A DNA stretch of 64,000 bases from CAZCTC01 sp964501335 (lineage in GTDB: Bacteria; Chloroflexota; Anaerolineae; B4-G1; SLSP01), in assembly GCA_964501335.1 (NCBI GenBank), contig CAZCTC010000035.1, positions 1 to 64,000 on the forward strand. The letters are read 5' to 3'. The number at the start of each line of letters is the position of its first letter. Position 1 is the first letter of the stretch. Position numbers and translations under genes: made by a program. Below, piece by piece: positions 36,084-43,451 of the stretch. The notes below the pieces were generated by a model. That model did not search any database. It had not been told where the DNA came from and worked only from the letters and a program-made list of their open reading frames with translations.

Positions 36084-38096
36084 CTATTTGGTTCCTTCAA
36101 CAAGCTGACGCAGCAAGGGTTCATCTTCGGGATTGGCGACCACGGCCAGGCGGTCGCCGGCTTGCAGCCGGGTTTGGCCGCGGGGGATGATTAACTGGCG
36201 CCGACGCTGCAGGCTGGCAACCAGACTTTCTTCAGGCCAGATGATATCGCTGACCAGGCGGCCATCGGCGGGCGAGCCGGCCTGGACTTCCAATTCAAAA
36301 ACGGAGGCGCCGGAGGTGGTACCCAGCTGGATTTGTTCGCGGCGCAGGTTTTGGGTAGTGCGGCGGACCAGGGCCAGTTCGTAGGCGCGGATGATGTCGG
36401 CGCGATGGAGCCAGCCGATGAGGCCGGCGGCATTATTGCGTTCGACGACCGGCATGCGGCCGACGCCGCGGCTGCTCATGCGTTGCAGGGCTTCCTGGAC
36501 CGTTTCATCGGGGTAGGCCAGCAAGAGATCCCGGGTGCAGAAGTCGGCGATGGGGCGGTTGAGGTTGGCGGGATTTTCCTGGGAGGCGCGTTCGATATCC
36601 TGAAGGGTGATCACGCCGTAGAGCTCGCCCTGCGGGGTGAGGACCGGAAGGCCGTGGGTGTGAAATTGGGCCAGGATGGCGGAGACCATGCGGAGGGGGA
36701 GGTTGGAGGTCACCGTCAACGGCGTTTTGTCCATGACTTCGGCAACGGTCAGCGTTTCCAGTATATCGACATCGCGACCGCGCTGCAGGTGGATGCCTTT
36801 GCGGGTCAGATTGAACGTGTAGGCGGATTCCGGTTCCAGGAGTTGGGTGAGCACATTGCCGGTGACAATGGCAAACATCAGCGGCAAGATGACGCGGTAG
36901 TCGTTGGTGAGTTCGAAGACGAGCATGATGGAGGTGATGGGGGCCCGGATCGTGGCGGCGAGGACGGCGGCCATGCCGATCATCGCGAAGGTGGAGGGGC
37001 TGAGTCCCAGGGTGGGGAAGAGGGCGTTGAGGGCCGTGCCGTAGAGTTCCCCGAGGATGGCACCGATGAAGAGTGCCGGGGCGAAGATTCCCCCCATGAA
37101 GCCGGCGCCCAGGCTGGAGGCGGTCAGGATCATTTTCAGGACCAGAACCAGCAGGAGCAAGGCTGGGACCCAATATGAGCCTTTTAACAATTGACCGGTC
37201 GCGGCATAACTATCTCCCAGGAGTTCCGGGAAGCGCAGCCCAACCAGCCCGATGACCAGACCGACGAGGGCCGGTTTGATCCAGGTGGGGAGCGGCAGCC
37301 GCTGCATTTTGTCGTGGACCCAGTGGAGCGTGCGGATATAGGTCACGGCGACCAGGGCGGCCAGGGCGCCCAATCCAAGGTAGAAGAGGATTTCGATGGG
37401 GTTATTGAAGGTATAGGTGGGGATGGTGAGGAGGGGGGGGGCGTTGATGAGTCCTCGTCCTGCCTGCCCGATGACGGCCGCCAACACGGCACCCAGGATT
37501 ACAGCGCTGAGTTGTGAAGTGACCAGTTCGCCCAGGATGATTTCAATGGCGAAGAAGACGCCGGCGATGGGAGCATTGAAGAGCGCGGCGATGCCGGCGG
37601 CGGCTCCGGTGGCGACGAGGAGCCGGGTTTGTTCTTCGGAACCGCGGAGCCATTGCCCCATCACGGTGCCGATATTGGCTCCGATCTGGGCGCTGGGATC
37701 TTCGGGCCCGAGCGGGGCCCCAACACCGAGGGAAAGCGCGGCCAGGACCGCTTTGAGCGGCATATGGAGGTAGCGCAGGCGCCCGCCGGCCAGTGCTACG
37801 GCTTCCATAATACCGCCTACTCCGGAGAAGCGTTCTTCAGGAAGCCAGGTCTGACGGAGTAAGCCGATCAGCAGGCCGCCCAACGCTGGAAAGAGGATGA
37901 GTCCCCAGGGGGGGAGGTGGGAGCCGAGGCCCCGGTAAAGGCCCAGGTAGATCCCATCGGCCAGGGTTTTAAAGAGCAGGACGGCGATGGCGCTGAAAAG
38001 CCCGACAATGAGAGCCGCCAGTCCCTGGCGAGCACTTTCGGAAAGGATCTGTTGATCCAACCAGTGTCGGAATCGGGCGAACCAGGATTTGTTCAT
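36084..38096 (-). CDS. ClC-family chloride/anion transporter with CBS and TrkA-C domains
   Basis: 670 residues. Residues about 25-430 form the ClC membrane core. LGPEDPSAQIGANIG aligns with the GREGP(T)VQIG motif and keeps the gating Glu; GAAAGIAALFNAPIAGVFFAIE is the other hallmark. The usual GSGIP selectivity motif reads GVGGIME, so anion selectivity may differ. Two CBS domains follow (about 450-570) and a TrkA-C/RCK-like domain at the end (GSPADGRLVSDIIWPEESLVAS), giving a cytoplasmic nucleotide-sensing part. The gene starts one base into the stop of the prenyltransferase gene upstream. Confidence 0.92.
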   Translation of the reverse strand: MNKSWFARFRHWLDQQILSESARQGLAALIVGLFSAIAVLLFKTLADGIYLGLYRGLGSHLPPWGLILFPALGGLLIGLLRQTWLPEERFSGVGGIMEAVALAGGRLRYLHMPLKAVLAALSLGVGAPLGPEDPSAQIGANIGTVMGQWLRGSEEQTRLLVATGAAAGIAALFNAPIAGVFFAIEIILGELVTSQLSAVILGAVLAAVIGQAGRGLINAPPLLTIPTYTFNNPIEILFYLGLGALAALVAVTYIRTLHWVHDKMQRLPLPTWIKPALVGLVIGLVGLRFPELLGDSYAATGQLLKGSYWVPALLLLVLVLKMILTASSLGAGFMGGIFAPALFIGAILGELYGTALNALFPTLGLSPSTFAMIGMAAVLAATIRAPITSIMLVFELTNDYRVILPLMFAIVTGNVLTQLLEPESAYTFNLTRKGIHLQRGRDVDILETLTVAEVMDKTPLTVTSNLPLRMVSAILAQFHTHGLPVLTPQGELYGVITLQDIERASQENPANLNRPIADFCTRDLLLAYPDETVQEALQRMSSRGVGRMPVVERNNAAGLIGWLHRADIIRAYELALVRRTTQNLRREQIQLGTTSGASVFELEVQAGSPADGRLVSDIIWPEESLVASLQRRRQLIIPRGQTRLQAGDRLAVVANPEDEPLLRQLVEGTK

Positions 38097-38980
38097 TAGA
38101 TCCTCAAATAAAAGACAAGCATCACCATCAGTCCCCAGAGGAGCATGTCGATTTGCAGCGGTCGATCTGTGAGCAGGATTTCATCAGGGGCCAGCGTCAC
38201 GCCGCGTACATGGATAAGGTAGAGATAGCGGAACATTCCATAAATGACGAATATGATCGTCAGCATCATCACATGGTTGCTGTCGGGGATATTTTCGGCC
38301 GAGAAAGTGTAGAGGGTGTAGGAGAGGATGGCTGCCGTAGTGACCATGCTGATCAATTGATCCAACAAAGGGAGGTTGTATTCCTGGAGGATTTTGCGAT
38401 GGTTGGCCGCATTGTGTCCTAACAGCACCAGTTCCCCGCGACGTTTGCCGAGAGCCAGGAAGAGGGCCAGGAAGGTGGTGCAGAGATAGAGCCAGGGGGA
38501 AAAGCGCATAGCTTGAACCAGGGGCACGCCGGCACCTACTCGAATGACGAATCCCAGGGTCAGGGTGAGGACATCGATTAGAACCATGTTCTTTAAATAG
38601 AAGGAGTAAGTGAGTTGCAGGATGAGATAGAGCCCCAGTAAGGCGGCGAAGTATCCATTGATCCAGATCGCCAGGCCCATGGAAATGGTACCGATCAGGA
38701 TGGCGGCGATCAGGGCGGTACGGGGAGAGATTTCGCCCGCGGCGAGGGGGCGCAGGCGTTTGCGAGGATGTTGCCGGTCATTTTCCAGGTCGACCAGATC
38801 ATTGATAATGTAGACTACACCGGAGATCAGACAAAAGAGCAGGAAACCGCCGATGGAAAGGAGCAGATAAGGGATATTGAATATTTTCTGGTCGAAAACC
38901 AGGGCAGCAAAAATTACACCATTTTTGGTCCATTGTTTGGGCCGCATGGTTTTTAACAAGGCGATAGCTTGTTTTTTCAT
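38096..38980 (-). CDS. UbiA-type prenyltransferase, decaprenyl-phosphate phosphoribosyltransferase-like
   Basis: 294 residues, about eight or nine hydrophobic helices. TMRPKQWTKNGVIFAALVF and INDLVDLENDRQHPRKRLRP give the NDxxDxxxD metal site and the basic tail typical of the family that joins phosphoribose to decaprenyl phosphate in mycobacteria (arabinogalactan donor synthesis). The second Asp-rich loop is weaker. In this operon a polyprenyl-phosphate sugar donor fits the downstream ArnT-type glycosyltransferase and the mevalonate genes. A quinone-type prenyltransferase is less likely because of the RPKQW start. It is the first gene of the minus-strand run. Confidence 0.85.
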   Translation of the reverse strand: MKKQAIALLKTMRPKQWTKNGVIFAALVFDQKIFNIPYLLLSIGGFLLFCLISGVVYIINDLVDLENDRQHPRKRLRPLAAGEISPRTALIAAILIGTISMGLAIWINGYFAALLGLYLILQLTYSFYLKNMVLIDVLTLTLGFVIRVGAGVPLVQAMRFSPWLYLCTTFLALFLALGKRRGELVLLGHNAANHRKILQEYNLPLLDQLISMVTTAAILSYTLYTFSAENIPDSNHVMMLTIIFVIYGMFRYLYLIHVRGVTLAPDEILLTDRPLQIDMLLWGLMVMLVFYLRI

Positions 38981-39198
38981 AAATAAGGGTCTCCGCTCGT
39001 AATCGTTCTGGAAGATAGGAAGAATGGAAGAATGGATGCCGGATAATATGTTTAAATCAATACCCCGGTATCATACCAGAATTAGAAGAATGGGCAACAT
39101 GTTGTTTTTCGTTTCTCTTCCAGCCCGGCGCATCTGTGCTATACTGGATCTGGGTCCGGGGCAGCCGGGACTCCTATTTCCTCAAAGGAGGTGACAGG

Positions 39199-39402
39199 AT
39201 GTACGTAGTGGCTGAGTTAAAAACCGATGAGGGGAAGCCGGTGGGCGTTCTTTCGGCCAGTGCGAAGGATTTTAAGACCGGCTCTAAGGGATTTTATGCC
39301 AATGGTAAGATTGAAATTGACGGCAAGCGGTATCAGGTGCAGCTCCAGATTGTGGAGATCGGCAGCAAGGGCAAAAACGAGAGCGGTGATGAGACCCCGT
39401 AA
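39199..39402 (+). CDS. Small 67-residue protein, unknown
   Basis: ATG at 39199 has an excellent ribosome site (AAAGGAGGTG). The protein is basic and beta-rich, with VVAELKTDEGKPVGVLSASA, DFKTGSKGFYANGKIEIDGK and RYQVQLQIVEIG; it reads like a single small barrel (SH3-like) with a charged tail. I recognise no family. A TATACT -10-like box lies at 39140-39145 and a strong terminator follows, so it is a complete, probably well-expressed unit. Confidence 0.8.
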   Translation: MYVVAELKTDEGKPVGVLSASAKDFKTGSKGFYANGKIEIDGKRYQVQLQIVEIGSKGKNESGDETP

Positions 39403-39438
39403 TTAGAAGCGATTATTTTTTTGAGTTTTCCTGTTATT

Positions 39439-39471
39439 ACCGGGGGCCGCGAAACAAGCGGCCCCCGGTTT
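39439..39471 (+). terminator. Terminator of small-protein gene
   Basis: Stem CCGGGGGCCGC / GCGGCCCCCGG with GAAACAA loop and a T5 tail. Confidence 0.9.
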
Positions 39472-39552
39472 TTGGGGGACAGAAAGTCATTATGCCGGGG
39501 GCGGTACTCCAAAGGATGAGGCCCCTTTCTCTGTGATAAATTGTAATTAGCT

Positions 39553-40554
39553 TTACATTTGCAATACCATCCGATAGCGCGCCTCATGGTGGCGCACTTT
39601 GTCTAAAGCCACATTCACCTCAGTGATCGGTACCACTTCCGTCTCCGCCTGGATGTTGTGTTGTGCCGCCAGCTCCAACATTTCACGCAGGGTAGCACGG
39701 CTGCCGATCAAACTGCCGCTGAGACTTTTTTGCCCGGCAATGAGCAGGCCGGCCGGAACATCCAGGCTGCCGGCCAGGCTGCCCACAAAGTGAAGGCGTC
39801 CATTAGGCCGGAGCAAATTAACATAAGTGGACCAATCCAACCGCGCCGTAACGGTGGAGAGCAGTAAATCAAAGGTATTGTGTGTACTTTCCAGTCGGGT
39901 AGGTTCCTGGTTATGGATGAAATGGTGCGCCCCGAAGCGCCGGGCGTCGGCTTCTTTGTCGGGCGAAGTGGAGAAAGCCGTGACTTCGTAGCCCAGGGCG
40001 CGGGCAAATTGCAAGGCGATGTGTCCCAGACCGCCGATGCCCAATACTCCCACGTGCTGACCAGGACGGAGGGCCGCTGCTTGCAATGCTGCGTAGACGG
40101 TGACACCGGCGCAAAGCAACGGGGCGGCTGTTTCAGAGGCGAGAGCGGCCGGGAGGGGAAAAACAAAGCGACTATCCACGCGGATGAAATCGGCGTAGCC
40201 TCCGGGGCGACCCCGGCAGGTGAGTTCCTTGCGCTCACAGAGGTTTTCCTGCCCGCTCAGGCACCTTTCACATTCCATGCAACTGCCCGATTGGTAGCCA
40301 ACGCCCACTCGTTGTCTCAGCGTAAGCTGTGTCACAGCGGTACCCACGGCGCTAATGACGCCCACGATTTCGTGGCCGGGAATGAGTGGATAGCTGGAAT
40401 TGCCCCAATCGTTATCCAGATAGTGCAAATCGGTGTGACACATCCCGCAATGGCTGATGTGAATTTCTACTTCCTGGGCGCCCAACGGCGCCGGTTCATA
40501 CATAAACGGCTCCAGGCGGCCCCGGGCCGCGTGGGCGGCAAAAGCGCGAATCAT
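39553..40554 (-). CDS. Zinc-dependent alcohol dehydrogenase / aldehyde reductase
   Basis: 333 residues from the ATG at 40554 with AGGAG upstream. It is a medium-chain dehydrogenase: catalytic zinc site CGMCHTDLH and PGHEIVGVI, structural zinc cysteines in CMECERCLSGQENLC, nucleotide site GVLGIGGLGHIALQFA. The motif set resembles the YahK/AdhA-like NADP-dependent aldehyde reductases. It is last in the cassette with the ABM and APCDD1-like genes, 125 bases apart, with a hairpin in between. The divergent HxlR regulator suggests a response to aldehydes or quinones. Confidence 0.92.
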   Translation of the reverse strand: MIRAFAAHAARGRLEPFMYEPAPLGAQEVEIHISHCGMCHTDLHYLDNDWGNSSYPLIPGHEIVGVISAVGTAVTQLTLRQRVGVGYQSGSCMECERCLSGQENLCERKELTCRGRPGGYADFIRVDSRFVFPLPAALASETAAPLLCAGVTVYAALQAAALRPGQHVGVLGIGGLGHIALQFARALGYEVTAFSTSPDKEADARRFGAHHFIHNQEPTRLESTHNTFDLLLSTVTARLDWSTYVNLLRPNGRLHFVGSLAGSLDVPAGLLIAGQKSLSGSLIGSRATLREMLELAAQHNIQAETEVVPITEVNVALDKVRHHEARYRMVLQM

Positions 40555-40585
40555 ATACAGGCTCCTTTGAAGATATTCAAGCAAT

Positions 40586-40640
40586 TAACGCCAGGATGCC
40601 AAGCCAAAATTTTGACCGGGCGTCCTGGCGTTAAATTTTC
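40586..40640. terminator. Long hairpin between ABM and dehydrogenase genes
   Basis: Arms TTAACGCCAGGA (40586) and TCCTGGCGTTAA with inner partial pairing around a long loop; T-run TTTT follows on the plus strand and the mirror on the minus. It could terminate or attenuate transcription into the dehydrogenase gene. Confidence 0.5.
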
Positions 40641-40679
40641 AACCCACCGTTGGTAAGCGGTAGGATGATGAGGACAGTT

Positions 40680-41255
40680 TCAAGACCGGGAGGCGATTGG
40701 CGCTGGCTGGAACCACCGCGCAAACAGGCACGTCAGCCAGGGCATGACCAGATAAGTCATCAGCAAGACCGTAAAGGGCAAAGTGAACAGGGTCGAAAGC
40801 CAGGGTGAAATGCCCTCGAACAAGGGTTGCCAGAGCAAACCCAGGCCGTTGATTAAGGGATACATGGCGAGAGCCGTCACTGCCGCCATTTTCCAGCGCG
40901 GCGGTGGCAGGGTGGTTGCCCCAGGGGGCGTGAACCAAAACTCCAGACCGGTTACTTGCTGCACTTGCGGTGCTGTTTTCTGAAAGGCCACCGACCGGGC
41001 TAACCATTCCCGGCGCACTGGCGATGCTTCCCAGGCTTTCAGGTGTGCATAGGTATCAAAGCGAAAAATGGTCACGTATTCCGGGTCGGCAGGATTGGTG
41101 GGTCGAATAACATTCAATCCCAGGTGACCGGGAAACTGATGCGCCGCCGCGGTAATGCCGCTCTGCCACGCTTCAAAATCGACTTCCTGTCCCGGCCGGA
41201 TGCGCCAGGAAACGCTCACCGTCACCGGCCCTTCTGGAGTCTCGGCCAGGGTCAT
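40680..41255 (-). CDS. ABM-domain protein with C-terminal membrane segment
   Basis: 191 residues. Residues 1-100 are an antibiotic-biosynthesis-monooxygenase-type ferredoxin-like domain (TVSVSWRIRPGQEVDFEAW, FPGHLGLNVIRP, EYVTIFRFDTYAHLKAWEAS). The rest is hydrophobic with two or three helices (MAAVTALAMYPLINGLGLLW and LFTLPFTVLLMTYLVMPWL), an arrangement seen in some bacterial ABM proteins. Such domains are often quinol or haem oxygenases, but substrate is unknown. The start overlaps the stop of the APCDD1-like gene upstream by ATGA. Confidence 0.85.
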   Translation of the reverse strand: MTLAETPEGPVTVSVSWRIRPGQEVDFEAWQSGITAAAHQFPGHLGLNVIRPTNPADPEYVTIFRFDTYAHLKAWEASPVRREWLARSVAFQKTAPQVQQVTGLEFWFTPPGATTLPPPRWKMAAVTALAMYPLINGLGLLWQPLFEGISPWLSTLFTLPFTVLLMTYLVMPWLTCLFARWFQPAPIASRS

Positions 41256-41767
41256 CGGCGCACTACCGGATAAGCGTTCAACTGGACAGCGCGATTGAGC
41301 GTGAGATCGGGCGTCCGATCTCCAAACCAGAGCTGGTCGCCGTCCAGTTTCAGCAGATCATACTCCACCGGTGCGGCAGCAACCGAGGGAATGAACACAG
41401 CGCCGGTTTCACTTACGTCCTGCTCTACGTCTACCTGCCAGGCATCTGTGCCGGCGCGCACCTGATTAAACAGCTCTATAAACATCGGCGCATAAGCGGT
41501 CATGTAGCGGGCGGTAAAGTGAAAATCGGCATAGCGGGCTTCGGGGATTACGAGAGCCGGCACGCCTAATTCATAGGTGCCTTCAACCCGTAAGGTGAAC
41601 AATTTGAACGTCCCCGCTGCGTCACCATAAGCCGTAAAGCGAATCGCCCAGGCTTTTTCCGTCAGAATGAAATCGCGGAGGCCGTACATTACATTGCCGT
41701 CCGCAGTGGGGATAGTTTCTAACTGCGGGCTAACCCACCGACCGAGCAAATCTTTAGCTGTCAACAT
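41252..41767 (-). CDS. APCDD1-like domain protein, cytoplasmic form
   Basis: 171 residues without signal peptide. The N-terminal DLLGRWVSPQLE, the central FHFTARYMTAYAPMFIELF and the C-terminal PVEYDLLKLDGDQLWFGDR match the pattern I know from the APCDD1 domain, here without its cysteines. It is a paralogue of the next gene upstream. GAAGGAG-like sequence precedes the ATG. No enzymatic role is known for this domain in bacteria; ligand binding in a beta-barrel is a guess. Confidence 0.7.
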   Translation of the reverse strand: MLTAKDLLGRWVSPQLETIPTADGNVMYGLRDFILTEKAWAIRFTAYGDAAGTFKLFTLRVEGTYELGVPALVIPEARYADFHFTARYMTAYAPMFIELFNQVRAGTDAWQVDVEQDVSETGAVFIPSVAAAPVEYDLLKLDGDQLWFGDRTPDLTLNRAVQLNAYPVVRR

Positions 41768-41905
41768 AGTTTCTTCTCCTTGACTTTAGTAATTAAAATG
41801 GATTTTCGTGATTAAAATAACTGGAGATTTAAAAATTTGAGGTAAGTTTTTCCAAAGGCTGCTCCGTGTGCTGGCAGCAGAGCCGCCTGGATTACCAGGC
41901 TACTT

Positions 41906-42529
41906 CTACTGACGTACAAACGAGTGCGCAGAGAGTTTTTCCGGGCGTGTAGTATCGCACATATCGCCGGCACGGTCACCAAAGGTTAATTGATTGCCGT
42001 CCAACCGTACCAGATCATACTCGGCGGGGCAGGCCACGCTGGATGGAATAAAAGCACAGCCAGTTTGGGTTACTTCTTGCTCCACACCGATTTCCCAGGT
42101 TCCATTACCGCACTGACTATCGGTAAACAGTGTGATAAAATCGGGAACGAAGGCTGTCATGTAACGACTGCTCACGATGAAATCACCGGCGCGGGTCTTA
42201 TCTTGGTTAGCGATGGCAGCGCCCAGCTGGTAAGGCGATTCGCCTACCCGGTATTGAAACAATTTTACTGTTCCTTCCGGGTCGGCATACGCCGTGAAGG
42301 TATGCGTCCAGGTTTTATCAGTCAGGGTAAAATCCCAATGGCCATATAGCGGGGTTGCCCCTTCGACCAGTTCCGATTGAGGGCTGGCCCAGCGTCCGGT
42401 CAAATCCTTTTCCGTGAAGTTAACCGTGGGGGCAGCACAAGCTACCAACAGGCACAAAATACACCAGCTCAAGCCGATTTTGACCCTGGTTGCATGGGGT
42501 AATATTTTGTCCAGTCCTAAAAGTTTCAT
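41906..42529 (-). CDS. APCDD1-like lipoprotein
   Basis: 207 residues. Signal peptide with lipobox (LLVACAAP, Cys31), so membrane-anchored. The mature part has LTGRWASPQSE, FTAYADPEGTVKLF, SSRYMTAFVPDFITLF, then four cysteines (in QCGNGTWEIG, TGCAFIP, VACPAEYDLV and DMCDTT) placed like those of the eukaryotic APCDD1 domain. The cytoplasmic paralogue downstream lost them, which fits disulfide bonding only outside the cell. It is the first gene of the cassette, right after the divergent promoter. Confidence 0.7.
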   Translation of the reverse strand: MKLLGLDKILPHATRVKIGLSWCILCLLVACAAPTVNFTEKDLTGRWASPQSELVEGATPLYGHWDFTLTDKTWTHTFTAYADPEGTVKLFQYRVGESPYQLGAAIANQDKTRAGDFIVSSRYMTAFVPDFITLFTDSQCGNGTWEIGVEQEVTQTGCAFIPSSVACPAEYDLVRLDGNQLTFGDRAGDMCDTTRPEKLSAHSFVRQ

Positions 42530-42578
42530 CGGTATCTCCTTTTTGTTTTTAAGCGCGGCTTGCGCTTTTCTGACATGT

Positions 42579-42607
42579 ATGATACGTTTTTACTATCTTT
42601 GAATCAA
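42579..42607 (-). promoter_or_regulatory. Promoter of APCDD1/ABM/dehydrogenase cassette
   Basis: On the minus strand TTGATT (42607-42602), 17-base spacer, TATCAT (42584-42579), about 50 bases before the lipoprotein start. It is in the divergent region shared with the HxlR gene. Confidence 0.6.
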
Positions 42608-42645
42608 GTATGCACTATTTAGTGGTGTAGTTACCAAAAAGATAC
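42592..42645. promoter_or_regulatory. Candidate HxlR operator region
   Basis: The perfect palindrome CACTATTTAGTG lies at 42613-42624, and a near-perfect inverted pair ACTATCTTT (42592) and AAAGATACT (42637) surrounds it. This overlaps the -35 of the divergent cassette, which fits autoregulation and repression by the HxlR protein. Confidence 0.45.
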
Positions 42646-42662
42646 TATTGAGAGGGGGCCCT

Positions 42663-43037
42663 ATGAGTAAATTTAATGCGGTAAGTTATTGCCCCATTGC
42701 CGCTACCCTGGGCGTTATTGGAGGAAAATGGAAGCCGCTGATTCTGTGGAATTTACGGACCGGGCTCCAACGGTTTGGGGATTTGCGGCGCATTATTCCG
42801 TATGTGACGCAGAAGATGTTGACGCAGCAGCTCCGTGAGTTGGAGGCTGATGGCTTGATTCACCGTAAGGTCTACGCCGAAGTACCGCCGCGTGTGGAGT
42901 ATACCCTTACCGACTACGGGCGCACATTACTACCGGTATTAGAGCTGATCTTCCAGTGGGGCACTGAGCATCGTGAGCAGCTTACCGACCCGTTGCTGCA
43001 ACCGAGCCCGGCACAGCCCCCCGCCAGTCTTGAATAG
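42663..43037 (+). CDS. HxlR-family transcriptional regulator
   Basis: 124 residues from the ATG at 42663 (GAGAGGGGG upstream). Winged-helix HxlR protein: YCPIAATLGVIGGKWKPLIL, RFGDLRRIIPYVTQKMLTQQ and RVEYTLTDYGRTL. The N-terminal Cys in YCP is the residue that senses quinones, diamide or aldehydes in YodB-type members. It is divergent from the dehydrogenase/ABM cassette, its likely target. The 414 bases that follow hold no credible gene. Confidence 0.92.
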   Translation: MSKFNAVSYCPIAATLGVIGGKWKPLILWNLRTGLQRFGDLRRIIPYVTQKMLTQQLRELEADGLIHRKVYAEVPPRVEYTLTDYGRTLLPVLELIFQWGTEHREQLTDPLLQPSPAQPPASLE

Positions 43038-43406
43038 CTTTTAACCGGGGTTCCGCTTACTGGCAGCCTGTCGGAGTGAAAAAATAGCGCAACCGGGTAG
43101 GCTTTGATGTATGAGCGGAAATTTTATTCAACATGGAAAGGCTTTTTGGGGCCGCCCTTAGATCAGAATTCCAGGATGATAGTACCAGGGAACTATTGGA
43201 GTTGGAATGGAGGGGAGTATAATGAAGAAGAATAGAGTGTGTTGTCGTAAAAATCCTCAAAATACTTTTTGGGCCTGATTAGATAATCCTTCCCACCCTG
43301 CTTTTCAATGAAGTCCCATCGCAATGGGGTGTTTCCTCGGGAAAGTGTCGGTCTGCTGATAAAAAATTTATTGCCATGTTCAAAAATTATAAACAGGGAG
43401 GAACGG
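43038..43406. other. Intergenic stretch without genes
   Basis: Between the HxlR and subtilase genes I see no good start site or terminator. Codon patterns of the open frames are poor. GGGAGGAA at about 43397 looks like a ribosome site but is 48 bases from the nearest in-frame ATG. Confidence 0.5.
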
Positions 43407-43451
43407 CGGCCGTTTCCACTCCAATGAGTGGAAGCGTGGCCGCCATTTTTT
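43405..43451 (+). terminator. Terminator-like hairpin abutting a start codon
   Basis: GGCGGCC / GGCCGCC outer stem and TTCCACTC / GAGTGGAA inner stem, then ATTTTTT directly before the ATG at 43452. It could end upstream transcription or act as an attenuator of the subtilase gene. Confidence 0.55.
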
